NCBI RefSeq assembly: GCF_030315745.1
Contig: NZ_JASXSH010000002.1
Coordinates: 248,001-312,000, forward strand
Length of the DNA: 64,000 bases
Direction of reading: 5' to 3'
Source of the DNA: Gordonia heveisoli
GTDB taxonomy: Bacteria; Actinomycetota; Actinomycetes; Mycobacteriales; Mycobacteriaceae
In this document: positions 35,501-45,204 of the stretch, piece by piece
How positions within the stretch are numbered: the stretch's first letter is position 1
Layout of the letters: each line of letters begins with the position of its first letter
The notes under the pieces: model-generated
The model's input: the letters and a program-made list of their open reading frames with translations, nothing else
Database searches by the model: none
Told to the model about the DNA's origin: nothing
Translations under genes and position numbers: made by a program

Positions 35501-35505
35501 ACCGG

Positions 35506-36291
35506 TCAGGCGTCCCGCCACACCGGGGTGCGTTTGTCCAGGAACGCCGACATCCCCTCCTGGGCGTCATAGGTCATCGCATTGGCCGCCATCGTCTCCA
35601 CCATCTCGTCATACGCGTCCGCCTCGGCGAGTTCGATCTGGCGGTAGAAGGCCTGTTTGCCGATGGCGAGGGTGTGCGCGCTGGATGCTCCGATGCGCCC
35701 GGCCAGCTCGCGCACCGCAGCGGCCAACCGGTCGTCGTCGACGACCTCGTTGACCAGCCCCCAGTCGGCCGCCGTGTCGGCGTCGATCGAATCGCCGGTC
35801 AGCAGCATGTGCATCGCCCGCTTGCGGCCCACCGCGCGGGTCACCGCGACCATCGGGGTGGAGCAGAACAGTCCGATACGCACGCCCGGCGTGGCGAATC
35901 TGGCCGAGCGACCGGCGATGGCGAGATCGCAGGTGGCGACGAGCTGGCATCCGGCGGCGAAGGCCACCCCGGCGACCTCGGCGACGACCGGACAGCGGAT
36001 CGTGTGGACGGCGGCCATCATCTCGGTGCAAGCCGCGAAGATCTCCCGCTCGTCGTCGAGGGTGCGGTCGGTGAGCTCGGTGAGGTCATGTCCGGCGGAG
36101 AACGCCGGACCGAGCGCCCGGATGATCACCACGCGAACCCGGGGATCAGCATCGAATGCGGTCAGTATCTCGGTGATCTGCCGCATCGTCGCCACCGACA
36201 GCGGGTTGCGACGCCGAGCCGCCCCCAGGGTGATGATCCCGATCCCGTCGGTGACCTCGGTGCGCACCGGGTTCTCCTCGATCTCGCCCAC
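35506..36291 (-). CDS. Enoyl-CoA hydratase/isomerase family protein (ECHDC3-like)
   Basis: This 261-residue crotonase has PAFSAGHDL (oxyanion hole), VAEVAGVAFAAGCQLVATCDL and SARFATPGVRIGLFCSTPMVAVTR. The last segment identifies the ECHDC3-like subfamily, where the canonical catalytic glutamate of hydratases is replaced (here TPGVR instead of LPEV). Hydratase activity is therefore doubtful. It is convergent with the acyl-CoA dehydrogenase pair; a joint pathway is possible but not shown. Confidence 0.85.
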   Translation of the reverse strand: MGEIEENPVRTEVTDGIGIITLGAARRRNPLSVATMRQITEILTAFDADPRVRVVIIRALGPAFSAGHDLTELTDRTLDDEREIFAACTEMMAAVHTIRCPVVAEVAGVAFAAGCQLVATCDLAIAGRSARFATPGVRIGLFCSTPMVAVTRAVGRKRAMHMLLTGDSIDADTAADWGLVNEVVDDDRLAAAVRELAGRIGASSAHTLAIGKQAFYRQIELAEADAYDEMVETMAANAMTYDAQEGMSAFLDKRTPVWRDA

Positions 36292-37058
<767 letters not shown>

Positions 37059-37080
37059 GCCGCCAGCGCACTGACCACCG

Positions 37081-37117
37081 GTCGGGGCCGACACATCACC
37101 GATGTGTCGGCCCCGAC
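37081..37117 (+). terminator. Perfect 17-bp hairpin after rpf
   Basis: The arms 37081-37097 and 37101-37117 are perfect complements with a three-base loop, 22 bases after the rpf stop. Confidence 0.85.
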
Positions 37118-37211
37118 TGCGTCTGTTCCCCAGACCACGCCCGGCCGACGCTGTGAGCTGCACCCGTGGAGGGGGCACCGGCCCGCACGGTGTGCTGGAC
37201 TTGGTACCGGT

Positions 37212-37236
37212 GTTCGGACAAGTCGGGTGTCCGAAC
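37212..37236. promoter_or_regulatory. Inverted repeat operator at the start of the SARP/AfsR-like gene
   Basis: GTTCGGACA and TGTCCGAAC are perfect nine-base arms with a seven-base spacer, ending 10-13 bases before the start codon. It probably overlaps the promoter or leader. Autoregulation or control by another factor is likely. Confidence 0.65.
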
Positions 37237-37249
37237 GGGTTGGGGAATG

Positions 37250-40200
37250 ATGTTCGAGCTGGTGTCCGTGCTGGGACCCACGACGGTGCTGATCGCCGAC
37301 GACGAGGTGCCGGTCACCTCCGGACGCCTTCGGGCCCTGGCCACCAGCCTGACCCTGGCCCATCCGCACGCGGTGGGCGTCGAGCACATCGTCGACGACG
37401 TCTGGCCCGACGATCCGCCGCGGCAGCCGGTGGGAGCCGTACACACCCTCATCTCCCGGCTGCGCACCCTCGTCGGCACTGAGGTCGTCGAATCCACGGT
37501 CGCCGGGTATCGCTGGCGTGTGCCGCACATCGCTTCCGATGTCGGACCCGATCCGGTATCCGATCTCGCCGCCGCGGAGGCCATCGCCCGTGACCCCGAC
37601 GACCGGCGCGCCACCGCTGCGCTGGCCCTGTGGCGCGCCGAACCCGGTGCCGCACTGCCACCCGGACCATTGCGTGACCGGCTACAGGTCCGGGCCCGAC
37701 GCTGCCACCAGGCGCTGCTGGAACATTCCTGGACCCACCGGCTGGCCACCGATCCGCGCCGAGTCGCCGAGGAGATCGCCGCCCATCGGGAACACGGCGC
37801 CGACCTCGACGAACGGCTGGCCGCGCTGGAGATGCACGGCTGGATCCGGGCCGGGGACGCCAACCGCGCGCTCGGTGTCTTCGCCGCGGTGCGTGGCGCC
37901 CTGGCCGAGGAACTCGGCGTCGACCCCGGATCGGAGCTGCTGGCCGCGCACACCGCGGCACTGCGCTCCGGACGTGACACCGACGGCGGCGTGGTCGCCG
38001 AACTCACCGCAACTCCCCCGCCCCCACGGAATGAATTCGTGCCCCGCCCCGCCCTCCTGGCCGAACTTCGCTCCGCACTCACCGAGTCGCCGGTGGTCTG
38101 CGTCGTCGGACCGGGCGGTATCGGGAAGACACGTCTGGTCGCACATCATCTCGCCGCGCATCACCGCGCCGATTCGGCCGGACGCACCGACCCGGACGTC
38201 TTCGTCGACCTGTCCGCCGCCCACACCGCCGCCGATGTCACCGCGGCGGTGGCCGCCGCGGTCGGCAGCGGTGCCGTCTTCGACATCGATTCCGCTACCG
38301 GGCCGCCCACGAGATCTCCGGCGACGATGCTCGCCCAGGTGCTGCCGTCGCGCGCGCTGATCGTCTTCGATGCGTGCGAGTTGGTCGCGGGTGTCGTCTC
38401 CGACCTCGTCCGCGAGGTCGGCGACCTTCGTCGCGACATCCGGGTGCTGGCGACCAGCCGGGTACCGCTGGACCCGGGCACCGGCCGCATCATCGAGGTG
38501 ACAGCGCTCCCGGAAAGTTCTGCGGCACAACTGTTCACCGTCCGCGCACGGGATATCGCGCCGCAGAACCGATTGGATCCCGACGCCGTCGGCGCACTCT
38601 GCCGCCGGCTCGACGGCGCCCCGTTGGCCCTCGAACTGGCCGCGGCCCAGCTACGTCATCTGACGCTGGCCGACCTGATCGACCGACTCGACGCCGACAT
38701 GACCGTGCTACGAGTCGGTGACGGCGGGCGTCACCATTCCCTCGCCGACGTCGTGAAGTCCAGCTGGGAACTGCTGCCGGTACCGGCCCGGGAGGCGCTC
38801 GCCGCACTCGCCCGCTTCTCCGGCGTGTTCTCCCTCGACGACGCGCTCACCTTCGACGAGGTCGACATCGACCACCTGGGAACACTGTGCGCCCACGGCC
38901 TGCTGCGAGTGGTGGACGAGCCGGACAGTCCCGGCGACAACAGCACCGGGCGTACGCATTATCGGCTGACCGAGACCATCCGCGACTTCGCCCGCGAACG
39001 CACCGCGGCACTGCCGTCCCTCGCCGAACATCTGGCCGCCCGGCACCGCCGATGGGCCGGTGAGCAGGTCCGGGATGCGCTGACGCAGTTGCGTACCGGA
39101 CAGGTCGCGCAGGCCGCGGCCGCCTTCGATCGGACTGCCGAATCGATATTGTCGCTACTCGATCCGGACTCGCCGCCGGATCTGACGCTGCTGCCCGCGG
39201 TGTCGTGGCGCTGGCTGCGGACCGGCGGCCACGACGACACCGTGCGGCTGTGCCGCGCGGCGGTTCAGGCAGCGTCGGCGGGAAACGCCGACCCGGTCGG
39301 GTTGTGCTTCGCCATCGTCCACCTCGTCTCACTCGGCGCCTACCGAGATGCGGCTCGCGGACGAATCCTGCTGCGGCGCATCCCCATCGACGAGGACACT
39401 CCCGGCATCGACACACTCGGACGCACCCTGCTGGTAGCACCACCACGCACCGTCGGCCGCATCCTGGCCACCGCTGCGGACGCGACGGATCCGGTGGTGG
39501 CGGCCGCCGCCGACCTCGTCCGCGCCGAAGTTGCCGAACGCAGCGCGAATCCGGTCTTCGCGCGACGCTGCGCCCGGCGCGCCGGGGTCGCCGCCGACCG
39601 CGCCGCCCATCCGTGGCTGTCCGCCAACGCTCGCGGCCGCCTCGGCCGGATCAGCAGCCAGCTCGGCGAGTATCCAGTTGCCGCAATCCATTTCGAACGC
39701 AGTGCGGAAATCTTCGACTCCATCGGCCTCCGCGAGGACGCCGCCCGCATGCGCGTGCACCAGGCGGCCGCCACGGTCGGGGTGGATCGTGCTGCCGCCG
39801 CCGAACTGCTCGCCGAATGCCTCCATGACTCCGGTGCGGGCCACCGCCCGTATGTGGCCACCGCGCATATGGCTCGCGCCCAACTCCTCATCGACTCCGA
39901 CGCCGACCGTGCGCTGAGCGCCGCCGACCGCGCACTGTCGATCGTCGGCGCCCCGTCCGACGGACACTCGGTGCATCTGCACGCGGTCGCCGTCGCCCTG
40001 CTCGCCCATGCCGGTCGTACCACCCACGCGCGCATCGCCGCCGACGATCTCGAAGCGGCGCTCGATCGTCGGCTGCACCGCGGCGACCACGCCGACCTCC
40101 CGTCCCTGGGCGCTGCTGCCGCCGCCATCGTCAAGGCGCGCGGGCTGGCCCCCGACAGTCCGCCGGCCACCGCCGCGCGCACCCTTCGTCACCGGCGCGA

Positions 40201-40291
40201 CTTCGCCGTCCTGGCCCTGCCCGATCTGCCCACTCCCGGGTCCGGCAGCCGTCCCACCAGAGCCGCCGCAATCCATCGTCTGCTGCGCTGA
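37250..40291 (+). CDS. SARP/AfsR-like regulator (wHTH-BTAD-NB-ARC)
   Basis: This 1013-residue regulator has an OmpR-like winged helix (about 1-95; AVHTLISRLRTLVG, then YRWRV), a bacterial transcriptional activation domain (about 100-245; LERLAALEMHGWIRAG-like LDERLAALEMH, RGALAEELGVDPGSEL), an STAND ATPase with Walker A GPGGIGKTRL near residue 286 and Walker B LIVFDAC, and a helical, TPR-like C-terminal half. Such proteins activate secondary-metabolite clusters in a nucleotide-gated way. It precedes the exporter/acyltransferase/glycosyltransferase set on the same strand and is the natural activator of it. ATG 37247 is an alternative start one codon longer. Confidence 0.9.
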   Translation: MFELVSVLGPTTVLIADDEVPVTSGRLRALATSLTLAHPHAVGVEHIVDDVWPDDPPRQPVGAVHTLISRLRTLVGTEVVESTVAGYRWRVPHIASDVGPDPVSDLAAAEAIARDPDDRRATAALALWRAEPGAALPPGPLRDRLQVRARRCHQALLEHSWTHRLATDPRRVAEEIAAHREHGADLDERLAALEMHGWIRAGDANRALGVFAAVRGALAEELGVDPGSELLAAHTAALRSGRDTDGGVVAELTATPPPPRNEFVPRPALLAELRSALTESPVVCVVGPGGIGKTRLVAHHLAAHHRADSAGRTDPDVFVDLSAAHTAADVTAAVAAAVGSGAVFDIDSATGPPTRSPATMLAQVLPSRALIVFDACELVAGVVSDLVREVGDLRRDIRVLATSRVPLDPGTGRIIEVTALPESSAAQLFTVRARDIAPQNRLDPDAVGALCRRLDGAPLALELAAAQLRHLTLADLIDRLDADMTVLRVGDGGRHHSLADVVKSSWELLPVPAREALAALARFSGVFSLDDALTFDEVDIDHLGTLCAHGLLRVVDEPDSPGDNSTGRTHYRLTETIRDFARERTAALPSLAEHLAARHRRWAGEQVRDALTQLRTGQVAQAAAAFDRTAESILSLLDPDSPPDLTLLPAVSWRWLRTGGHDDTVRLCRAAVQAASAGNADPVGLCFAIVHLVSLGAYRDAARGRILLRRIPIDEDTPGIDTLGRTLLVAPPRTVGRILATAADATDPVVAAAADLVRAEVAERSANPVFARRCARRAGVAADRAAHPWLSANARGRLGRISSQLGEYPVAAIHFERSAEIFDSIGLREDAARMRVHQAAATVGVDRAAAAELLAECLHDSGAGHRPYVATAHMARAQLLIDSDADRALSAADRALSIVGAPSDGHSVHLHAVAVALLAHAGRTTHARIAADDLEAALDRRLHRGDHADLPSLGAAAAAIVKARGLAPDSPPATAARTLRHRRDFAVLALPDLPTPGSGSRPTRAAAIHRLLR

Positions 40292-40354
40292 AACCGGTTT
40301 GAAAGTGGCGTCGGCCAGGCTGAGCGGGAACACGCACAGCATCGGAGGACACCA

Positions 40355-41305
40355 GTGGTCACCTTGCCGGAAACGGCCGTCTACGCCGAATCGCTGCGGA
40401 AGTCATTCCGCGGCGTCCACGCGGTCGCCGACGTCAGCTTCGCCATCCCGACCGGCACCGTCTGCGGAATGCTCGGCGCCAACGGCGCGGGGAAGACGAC
40501 GACGGTCCGCATGCTCGCCACCTTGATCCGACCGGACGGTGGCCGGGCCGAGATCTTCGGCCGCGACGTGGTCAGCCAAGCCACCGCCATCCGGTCACTG
40601 ATCTCGCTGACCGGCCAGTATGCGTCACTGGACGAGGATCTGACCGCCATCGAGAACCTCGAACTGTTCGGCAGGCTGCGCGGCCTGAACGGCCGGGGCG
40701 CCCGTACCCGCGCCGGTGAGCTGGTCGACCGGTTCGGACTCGCCGCGGCCGCCGACCGCCCGATCACCGGCTTCTCCGGCGGGATGCGTCGGCGCATCGA
40801 TCTGGCCGCCTCACTGATCACGCCGCCCGCGCTGTTGTTCCTCGACGAGCCGACCACCGGCCTGGACCCGACCACCCGCGCGCAGGTCTGGGCGTGTGTA
40901 CGCGATCTCGTCGACGAGGGCACCACGGTCCTGCTGACCACCCAGTATCTCGACGAGGCCGATCAGCTCGCCGACTCGCTGGTCGTCGTGGATGCGGGGC
41001 GGGTGATCGCCGAGGGCACCGTCGACGTCCTCAAGGACCGCGTCGGGGCGCGATCGCTGGAGGTCAGCGTCGCCGATCCGACCCGCCTCGACGACGCCGT
41101 CGCGATCGTCCGCGCCCGCCTGGGCACCGAGGTCGTTCCCAGCCCCGAGGCGGCCCGGCTGTCGGCCACGCTGACCGACCCCGGCCTGTCCGCCCGGATC
41201 GTCACCGACCTGGAGGCGGCCGGCGTCGTCGTCGCCGAACTGGCGGTGCGCCGCCCGACCCTCGACGAAGTGTTCTTCGCCATGACCCGACAGGAGCCCG
41301 CATGA
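40355..41305 (+). CDS. ABC exporter ATP-binding protein (DrrA-like)
   Basis: This 316-residue ATPase has Walker A GANGAGKTT, Q-loop SLTGQYASLDEDLTA, signature FSGGMRRRIDLA and Walker B LLFLDEPTTGLDP, with the C-terminal extension of the DrrA/daunorubicin-resistance subfamily. That group exports lipophilic metabolites; in mycobacteria the DrrABC system moves phthiocerol lipids. GTG 40355 has GGAGG seven bases upstream. It overlaps the permease gene (ATGA). Confidence 0.93.
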   Translation: MVTLPETAVYAESLRKSFRGVHAVADVSFAIPTGTVCGMLGANGAGKTTTVRMLATLIRPDGGRAEIFGRDVVSQATAIRSLISLTGQYASLDEDLTAIENLELFGRLRGLNGRGARTRAGELVDRFGLAAAADRPITGFSGGMRRRIDLAASLITPPALLFLDEPTTGLDPTTRAQVWACVRDLVDEGTTVLLTTQYLDEADQLADSLVVVDAGRVIAEGTVDVLKDRVGARSLEVSVADPTRLDDAVAIVRARLGTEVVPSPEAARLSATLTDPGLSARIVTDLEAAGVVVAELAVRRPTLDEVFFAMTRQEPA

Positions 41306-42138
41306 GTACCTCACTCGACGTCAGCACCGCACCGGCCGCGTCGATGCGGGACTGGCCGGTGTCACCGGCTACCCGCGTCGGTGTGGGCCAGGCGGTACGC
41401 GACACCCTCACCCTCGCCCGGCGCGGTCTGCTGCGGATGCGTCACACCCCGCAGCAGCTCTTCGACGTCATCGTCGTGCCGATCGTCTTCACGATCCTGT
41501 TCGCCAACATCTTCGGCGGTGCCATCGCCGGCGGCGTGCAGTCCTACCTGCCCGCCCTGGTGCCCGGGGTGCTCGTGTCGGTCGCCATCACCAGCTCGGT
41601 CGTGACCGGCGTGCAATTGCGCGAGGACATCGACAGCGGCGTCTTCGACCGACTGGTGTCACTGCCCATCGCCCGCATCGCGCCGCTGGCCGGCTCGCTG
41701 ACCGCCGACATCCTGCGCTACGCGATCGCCACCACCATGTCGCTGGTCGTCGGACTCGTCCTCGGCTATCGGCCCGGGAGCATCGTCGGCACGCTGGGCG
41801 GCATCCTGCTCGTCGTCTTCGCCGCCTTCTCGATGAGCTGGATCTTCGCACTGATGGGTGTGATCATGTCCAAGGCCAGTGCGGTGCAGGGTATCTCGAT
41901 GCTGATCCTGATGCCGCTCACCTTCACCTCGAACGCCTTCGTACCCACCTCGACGATGCCGGGCTGGTTGCAGACGCTCGCCGACATCAACCCGGTATCG
42001 CATCTGGTGTCGTCGTTCCGGTCGCTCGCCAACGACGGTGCGCTGACCGCGCACATCGGCTGGACGCTGCTCGGTGCCGGGGCGATCATCGCGGTGGCCG
42101 CCCCGCTGGCCTTGCGCGCCTACCTGAGCCGGGTGTGA
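41302..42138 (+). CDS. ABC-2 type exporter permease (DrrB-like)
   Basis: This 278-residue permease has six helices and the ABC-2 layout: the N-terminal MRHTPQQLFDVIVVPIVFTILFA, EDIDSGVFDRLVSLPI and the C-terminal TSNAFVPTSTMPGWLQTLADINPVSHLV that is highly characteristic of DrrB proteins. It forms the transmembrane part of the exporter with the preceding ATPase. The next gene starts three bases after its stop. Confidence 0.92.
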   Translation: MSTSLDVSTAPAASMRDWPVSPATRVGVGQAVRDTLTLARRGLLRMRHTPQQLFDVIVVPIVFTILFANIFGGAIAGGVQSYLPALVPGVLVSVAITSSVVTGVQLREDIDSGVFDRLVSLPIARIAPLAGSLTADILRYAIATTMSLVVGLVLGYRPGSIVGTLGGILLVVFAAFSMSWIFALMGVIMSKASAVQGISMLILMPLTFTSNAFVPTSTMPGWLQTLADINPVSHLVSSFRSLANDGALTAHIGWTLLGAGAIIAVAAPLALRAYLSRV

Positions 42139-42141
42139 CCG

Positions 42142-43503
42142 ATGAACCCTCTTGCCCCCGAACGCCTGACCCCCGACGACGACCTGTTCGTGCGGATGGA
42201 GCACGCTCTGGGCCTGCCGGTCACCAATCAGTGCGTCTGGCAGATCCCCGGCGACACCCCCGAACACGTCATCACCGATCTCGCCGACCGGCTGCGCCGC
42301 GGCCGTCTCAGCCGACTCGTCCGGCGGCGCCGGGTACCCGGCCGAGACCGGTGGATCCACACCCCGGGCGCCGGACGATTCCGGATGTCGCGTCAGCCGA
42401 TCCCGGCCGGTGCGGAGGCCGCCTGGGCCCGCGATCGCGTCGACGAACCTCTTGACACCCGGCACGGACCGTCGTGGCGACTGACCACCGCGCCGTCGTC
42501 GGACGGCGAGTCGATCTTCGTGTCGCTCATCGTCTCCCACGTCGTCGCCGACGGCGGCGCGATCATGGCCGCGGTGTCCGAGGCGGTCGCGGGCATCGAC
42601 TACGACGCGACCGACGCAGCCGGCGGGGTCATCGACAGCCTGCGCGACTCGGCGACGCTGATCGCCACGGCGGGCCGGATGGCCTTCGCCATGGCCGCCG
42701 ACCGCTCGTCGAGCACCTCGCCCACCGCTCGGGCGGTGCCACCTCTCCTGACCACACCGTCCCCGACCATGCCGGGCGGGGACGCAGCATATGCACCGAC
42801 CACCATCCGCACCATCGACGCCGCCGACTTCCGTCGGGCCGCACAGGACGCGGGTGGCACCGCCAATACCCTGTTCGTGGCGATCATGGTCGGGGTTCTC
42901 GAAGACAGCGGACGGGTCGCCCGCGGAACCACCATCGGTGTGTCACTACCGATGTCGGCACGCACCGACGGCGATCGCCGGGCCAACGCGACCACCGGGG
43001 TCACCGCCAGCGTCGAGGTGAGCGCCGACCGCTATCGCGATCTCGGTCCGCTGCGCACCGCCTGCAAGGAGGCCTACCGATCGGCTGCCGCGGGACCCGG
43101 TCCGACCGCCCGGCTGGGGATCGTCGCCCAGGCGCTCGGCGACCGGATGGTCGCCCGGCTGGCCGCCGGGCTCGGCGCACCCCTGTGCCTCGCGTCCAAC
43201 CTCGGCGACCTCGACGACGACTTCGCATCGCTGGGCTCGGCGCTACCCGGCCCGGTCGCGATGCGGTCGGTCGCCGCCGTCGGCGACGGGGATCGACTGC
43301 GCCGCATGGCCGGCGGGGTCAGCGGCTGGGTATCGCAGAGCGCGGGCACGATCACCCTGTGCGCCACCTCCCTCGATCCGGACCGCATCACCGACGACGC
43401 CGCACTGACCGCCGCACTCGACGTCGAACTGGCCCGCTGGGGGTTGACCGCGGCAGGTTGGGGAGGCCGCCGTCCCGCGGCGGAAGAGGCGTTATGCGAA
43501 TAG
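42142..43503 (+). CDS. Condensation/WS-DGAT-like acyltransferase
   Basis: This 453-residue protein carries the acyltransferase motif SHVVADGGA (His133, Asp137, Gly138), a later VSLPMSARTDGDRRAN segment and LCLASNLGDLDDDF, in the positions expected for the condensation/PapA/WS-DGAT superfamily. It would transfer an acyl group to a hydroxyl or amine. It directly follows the DrrAB-like exporter and overlaps the glycosyltransferase gene by ten bases, so acylation of a glycoside is the most economical reading. Donor and acceptor are unknown. Confidence 0.78.
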   Translation: MNPLAPERLTPDDDLFVRMEHALGLPVTNQCVWQIPGDTPEHVITDLADRLRRGRLSRLVRRRRVPGRDRWIHTPGAGRFRMSRQPIPAGAEAAWARDRVDEPLDTRHGPSWRLTTAPSSDGESIFVSLIVSHVVADGGAIMAAVSEAVAGIDYDATDAAGGVIDSLRDSATLIATAGRMAFAMAADRSSSTSPTARAVPPLLTTPSPTMPGGDAAYAPTTIRTIDAADFRRAAQDAGGTANTLFVAIMVGVLEDSGRVARGTTIGVSLPMSARTDGDRRANATTGVTASVEVSADRYRDLGPLRTACKEAYRSAAAGPGPTARLGIVAQALGDRMVARLAAGLGAPLCLASNLGDLDDDFASLGSALPGPVAMRSVAAVGDGDRLRRMAGGVSGWVSQSAGTITLCATSLDPDRITDDAALTAALDVELARWGLTAAGWGGRRPAAEEALCE

Positions 43504-44738
43504 CTTTCGCTCTGCACGGTAGCCGCGGTGACGTCCAGCCGGCTCTCGCGGTGGCCGCCGCCCTCGATGCGCGCGGGCACCGCGTGTCGATCGCGGTGGC
43601 CGCCGACCTGGTGGAGATGATCGAACGCACCGGCCTGCCGACCCGCACACTGTGCCCGTCGACCGCCGAGTTGCTGGCCACCCCGTTGGTCGCCGAACGA
43701 CTCAAATCCGCCAATCCGCGCACCCGCATGCAAGCCCTACGCGAGGTCGGGTCCTACGGGTCCGCGATGTCCGAACAGGTCATGGGTGAGCTCGCCGACG
43801 AGTCCGACGTGCTGGTCACCGGGCTACTCGCCCAGGAGCGGGCAGCGACCATCGCCGAGAGCCGTGGTATCGGATTCATCCCACTGCACTACTGCCCGGT
43901 CCGGGCCAACGCGGCGGTGTCACCCACCTACCGACGCCTGCCCCGCCCGGCCCGGGCCGCCCTGTGGTCCGTCGTCGACCACGGCTATTGGCTCAGCACG
44001 CGGGGCGACGACCGCGCGTTGCGCGTACGGCTCGGGCTGCCCGTCGCCGACCAGCCGCTGGGCCGACGATTGCGTTCGGCCGGCCGGCCCGAAGTGCAGG
44101 CCTACGACCCGGCACTCTTCGACGGACTCGCCACGGAGTGGGGAGACCAGCGTCCGTTCAGCGGATTCCTGGTGCCCGACGACATGACCCGGCGCGCCCT
44201 CAACGGCGACGACACCGCCACCATCGATGCCATCGCCTGGGCCGATACCGGCCCGCCGCCGGTGTATGTCGGATTCGGCAGCATGCCGGTACCTGCGGCC
44301 CGGATCGGCTCCATCGTCGGCCACCTGCGCGCCCGCGGGCTGCGGGTCATCGCCCACACCACGCATCACATCACCGAGGGCGACGGCGGCACCGACGATG
44401 CGGTGCTTGCGGTTGGAACCGGCCTCGACCATGAGCGGCTGCTGCCCCACTGTCATGGCGCGGTGCATCACGGCGGGGCCGGTACGACCGCGGCCGCGGC
44501 CCGTGCGGGCATCCCGTCGGTGATCGGATGGTTCAGTGCCGATCAACCGATGTGGGCGGGCGCGCTGGCCCGAGCCGGGGCCGGCCGCGGCGCGCGGCTC
44601 ACCCGTCTGGCACCCACCGATCTGGATGCGCTCACCGATCCCGCCGTCATCGTCGCCGCACGCACCCTCGCGCGGCGACTCGTTCCGGTGGCCGAAGCCC
44701 GCGACACCGTCTGCCGAGTCATGCTCGAGTCAGCATAG
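43494..44738 (+). CDS. GT1 family glycosyltransferase
   Basis: This 414-residue enzyme has the N-terminal HGSRGDVQP motif and the C-terminal donor-binding VHHGGAGTTAAAARAG, both typical of the GT1 enzymes that glycosylate mycobacterial glycopeptidolipids, phenolic glycolipids and bacterial sterols. YVGFGSMPV is the usual mid-protein motif. It uses a nucleotide sugar; the acceptor is probably the lipid made or modified by the neighbouring acyltransferases. ATG 43494 lies within the upstream gene, after GAAGAGG. Confidence 0.92.
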   Translation: MRIAFALHGSRGDVQPALAVAAALDARGHRVSIAVAADLVEMIERTGLPTRTLCPSTAELLATPLVAERLKSANPRTRMQALREVGSYGSAMSEQVMGELADESDVLVTGLLAQERAATIAESRGIGFIPLHYCPVRANAAVSPTYRRLPRPARAALWSVVDHGYWLSTRGDDRALRVRLGLPVADQPLGRRLRSAGRPEVQAYDPALFDGLATEWGDQRPFSGFLVPDDMTRRALNGDDTATIDAIAWADTGPPPVYVGFGSMPVPAARIGSIVGHLRARGLRVIAHTTHHITEGDGGTDDAVLAVGTGLDHERLLPHCHGAVHHGGAGTTAAAARAGIPSVIGWFSADQPMWAGALARAGAGRGARLTRLAPTDLDALTDPAVIVAARTLARRLVPVAEARDTVCRVMLESA

Positions 44739-45204
44739 GCCCACGATGCCGTCCGCCACAGTGAGCAACAACACGCACCCGTCGGTTGTGTGCCGCGACA
44801 CAGAAATTCGGCCCGGCCAACTTTTTCTCATCGTGAAAACAATCGGCTGCCAGGTGATTTCATCTTGCGTTAACCAGCGCAAGAACAGGTTTCGCACTCG
44901 GACCGGAAGTCTGGTCAGACTCGGCCGCGCACCTTAGGCTCACGAACGAATGCAGTACGCATTCATCGTCCGTCTGTCGGTTGGGGGTAGACGGGCACCA
45001 GAATCGAAAAGTGTCAGACGAATCCGCTCACCGACGCGCGTTCGTCGGTCGATGCCATGCCGGCGATGTCCGCAACCCGCGGATCGCAAGCGGCACGACC
45101 GGTCTGACACTCATCTCGAGATACCCAACGACAGGCCGGAGAGTCCGCCATCGCGGCTCCGGCGCTGTCCCGCCATTGCACTAGCGCCAGAGGTATCAAG
45201 AACA
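44739..45204. other. Intergenic region inside the glycolipid-type locus
   Basis: The 466 bases contain an AT-richer stretch (44815-44870), a small hairpin CTTGCG/CGCAAG (about 44872-44891), a -10-like TAGGCT near 44936 and an inverted repeat GAATGC-AGTAC-GCATTC at 44948-44964. Together they suggest a second promoter with an operator and a leader of roughly 250 bases before the next acyltransferase gene. The open frame running through it is rich in Arg and Ser and does not look coding. Confidence 0.45.
44948..44964. promoter_or_regulatory. Inverted repeat near an internal promoter
   Basis: GAATGC and GCATTC flank AGTAC. The repeat lies just downstream of a TAGGCT -10-like box, where a repressor would act. 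Confidence 0.4.

Noticed and set aside
44950..45204. N-terminal extension of the first PapA-like gene
   Set aside because: The extra 85 codons are Arg/Ser/Pro-rich and lack any acyltransferase similarity. They overlap promoter-like signals.
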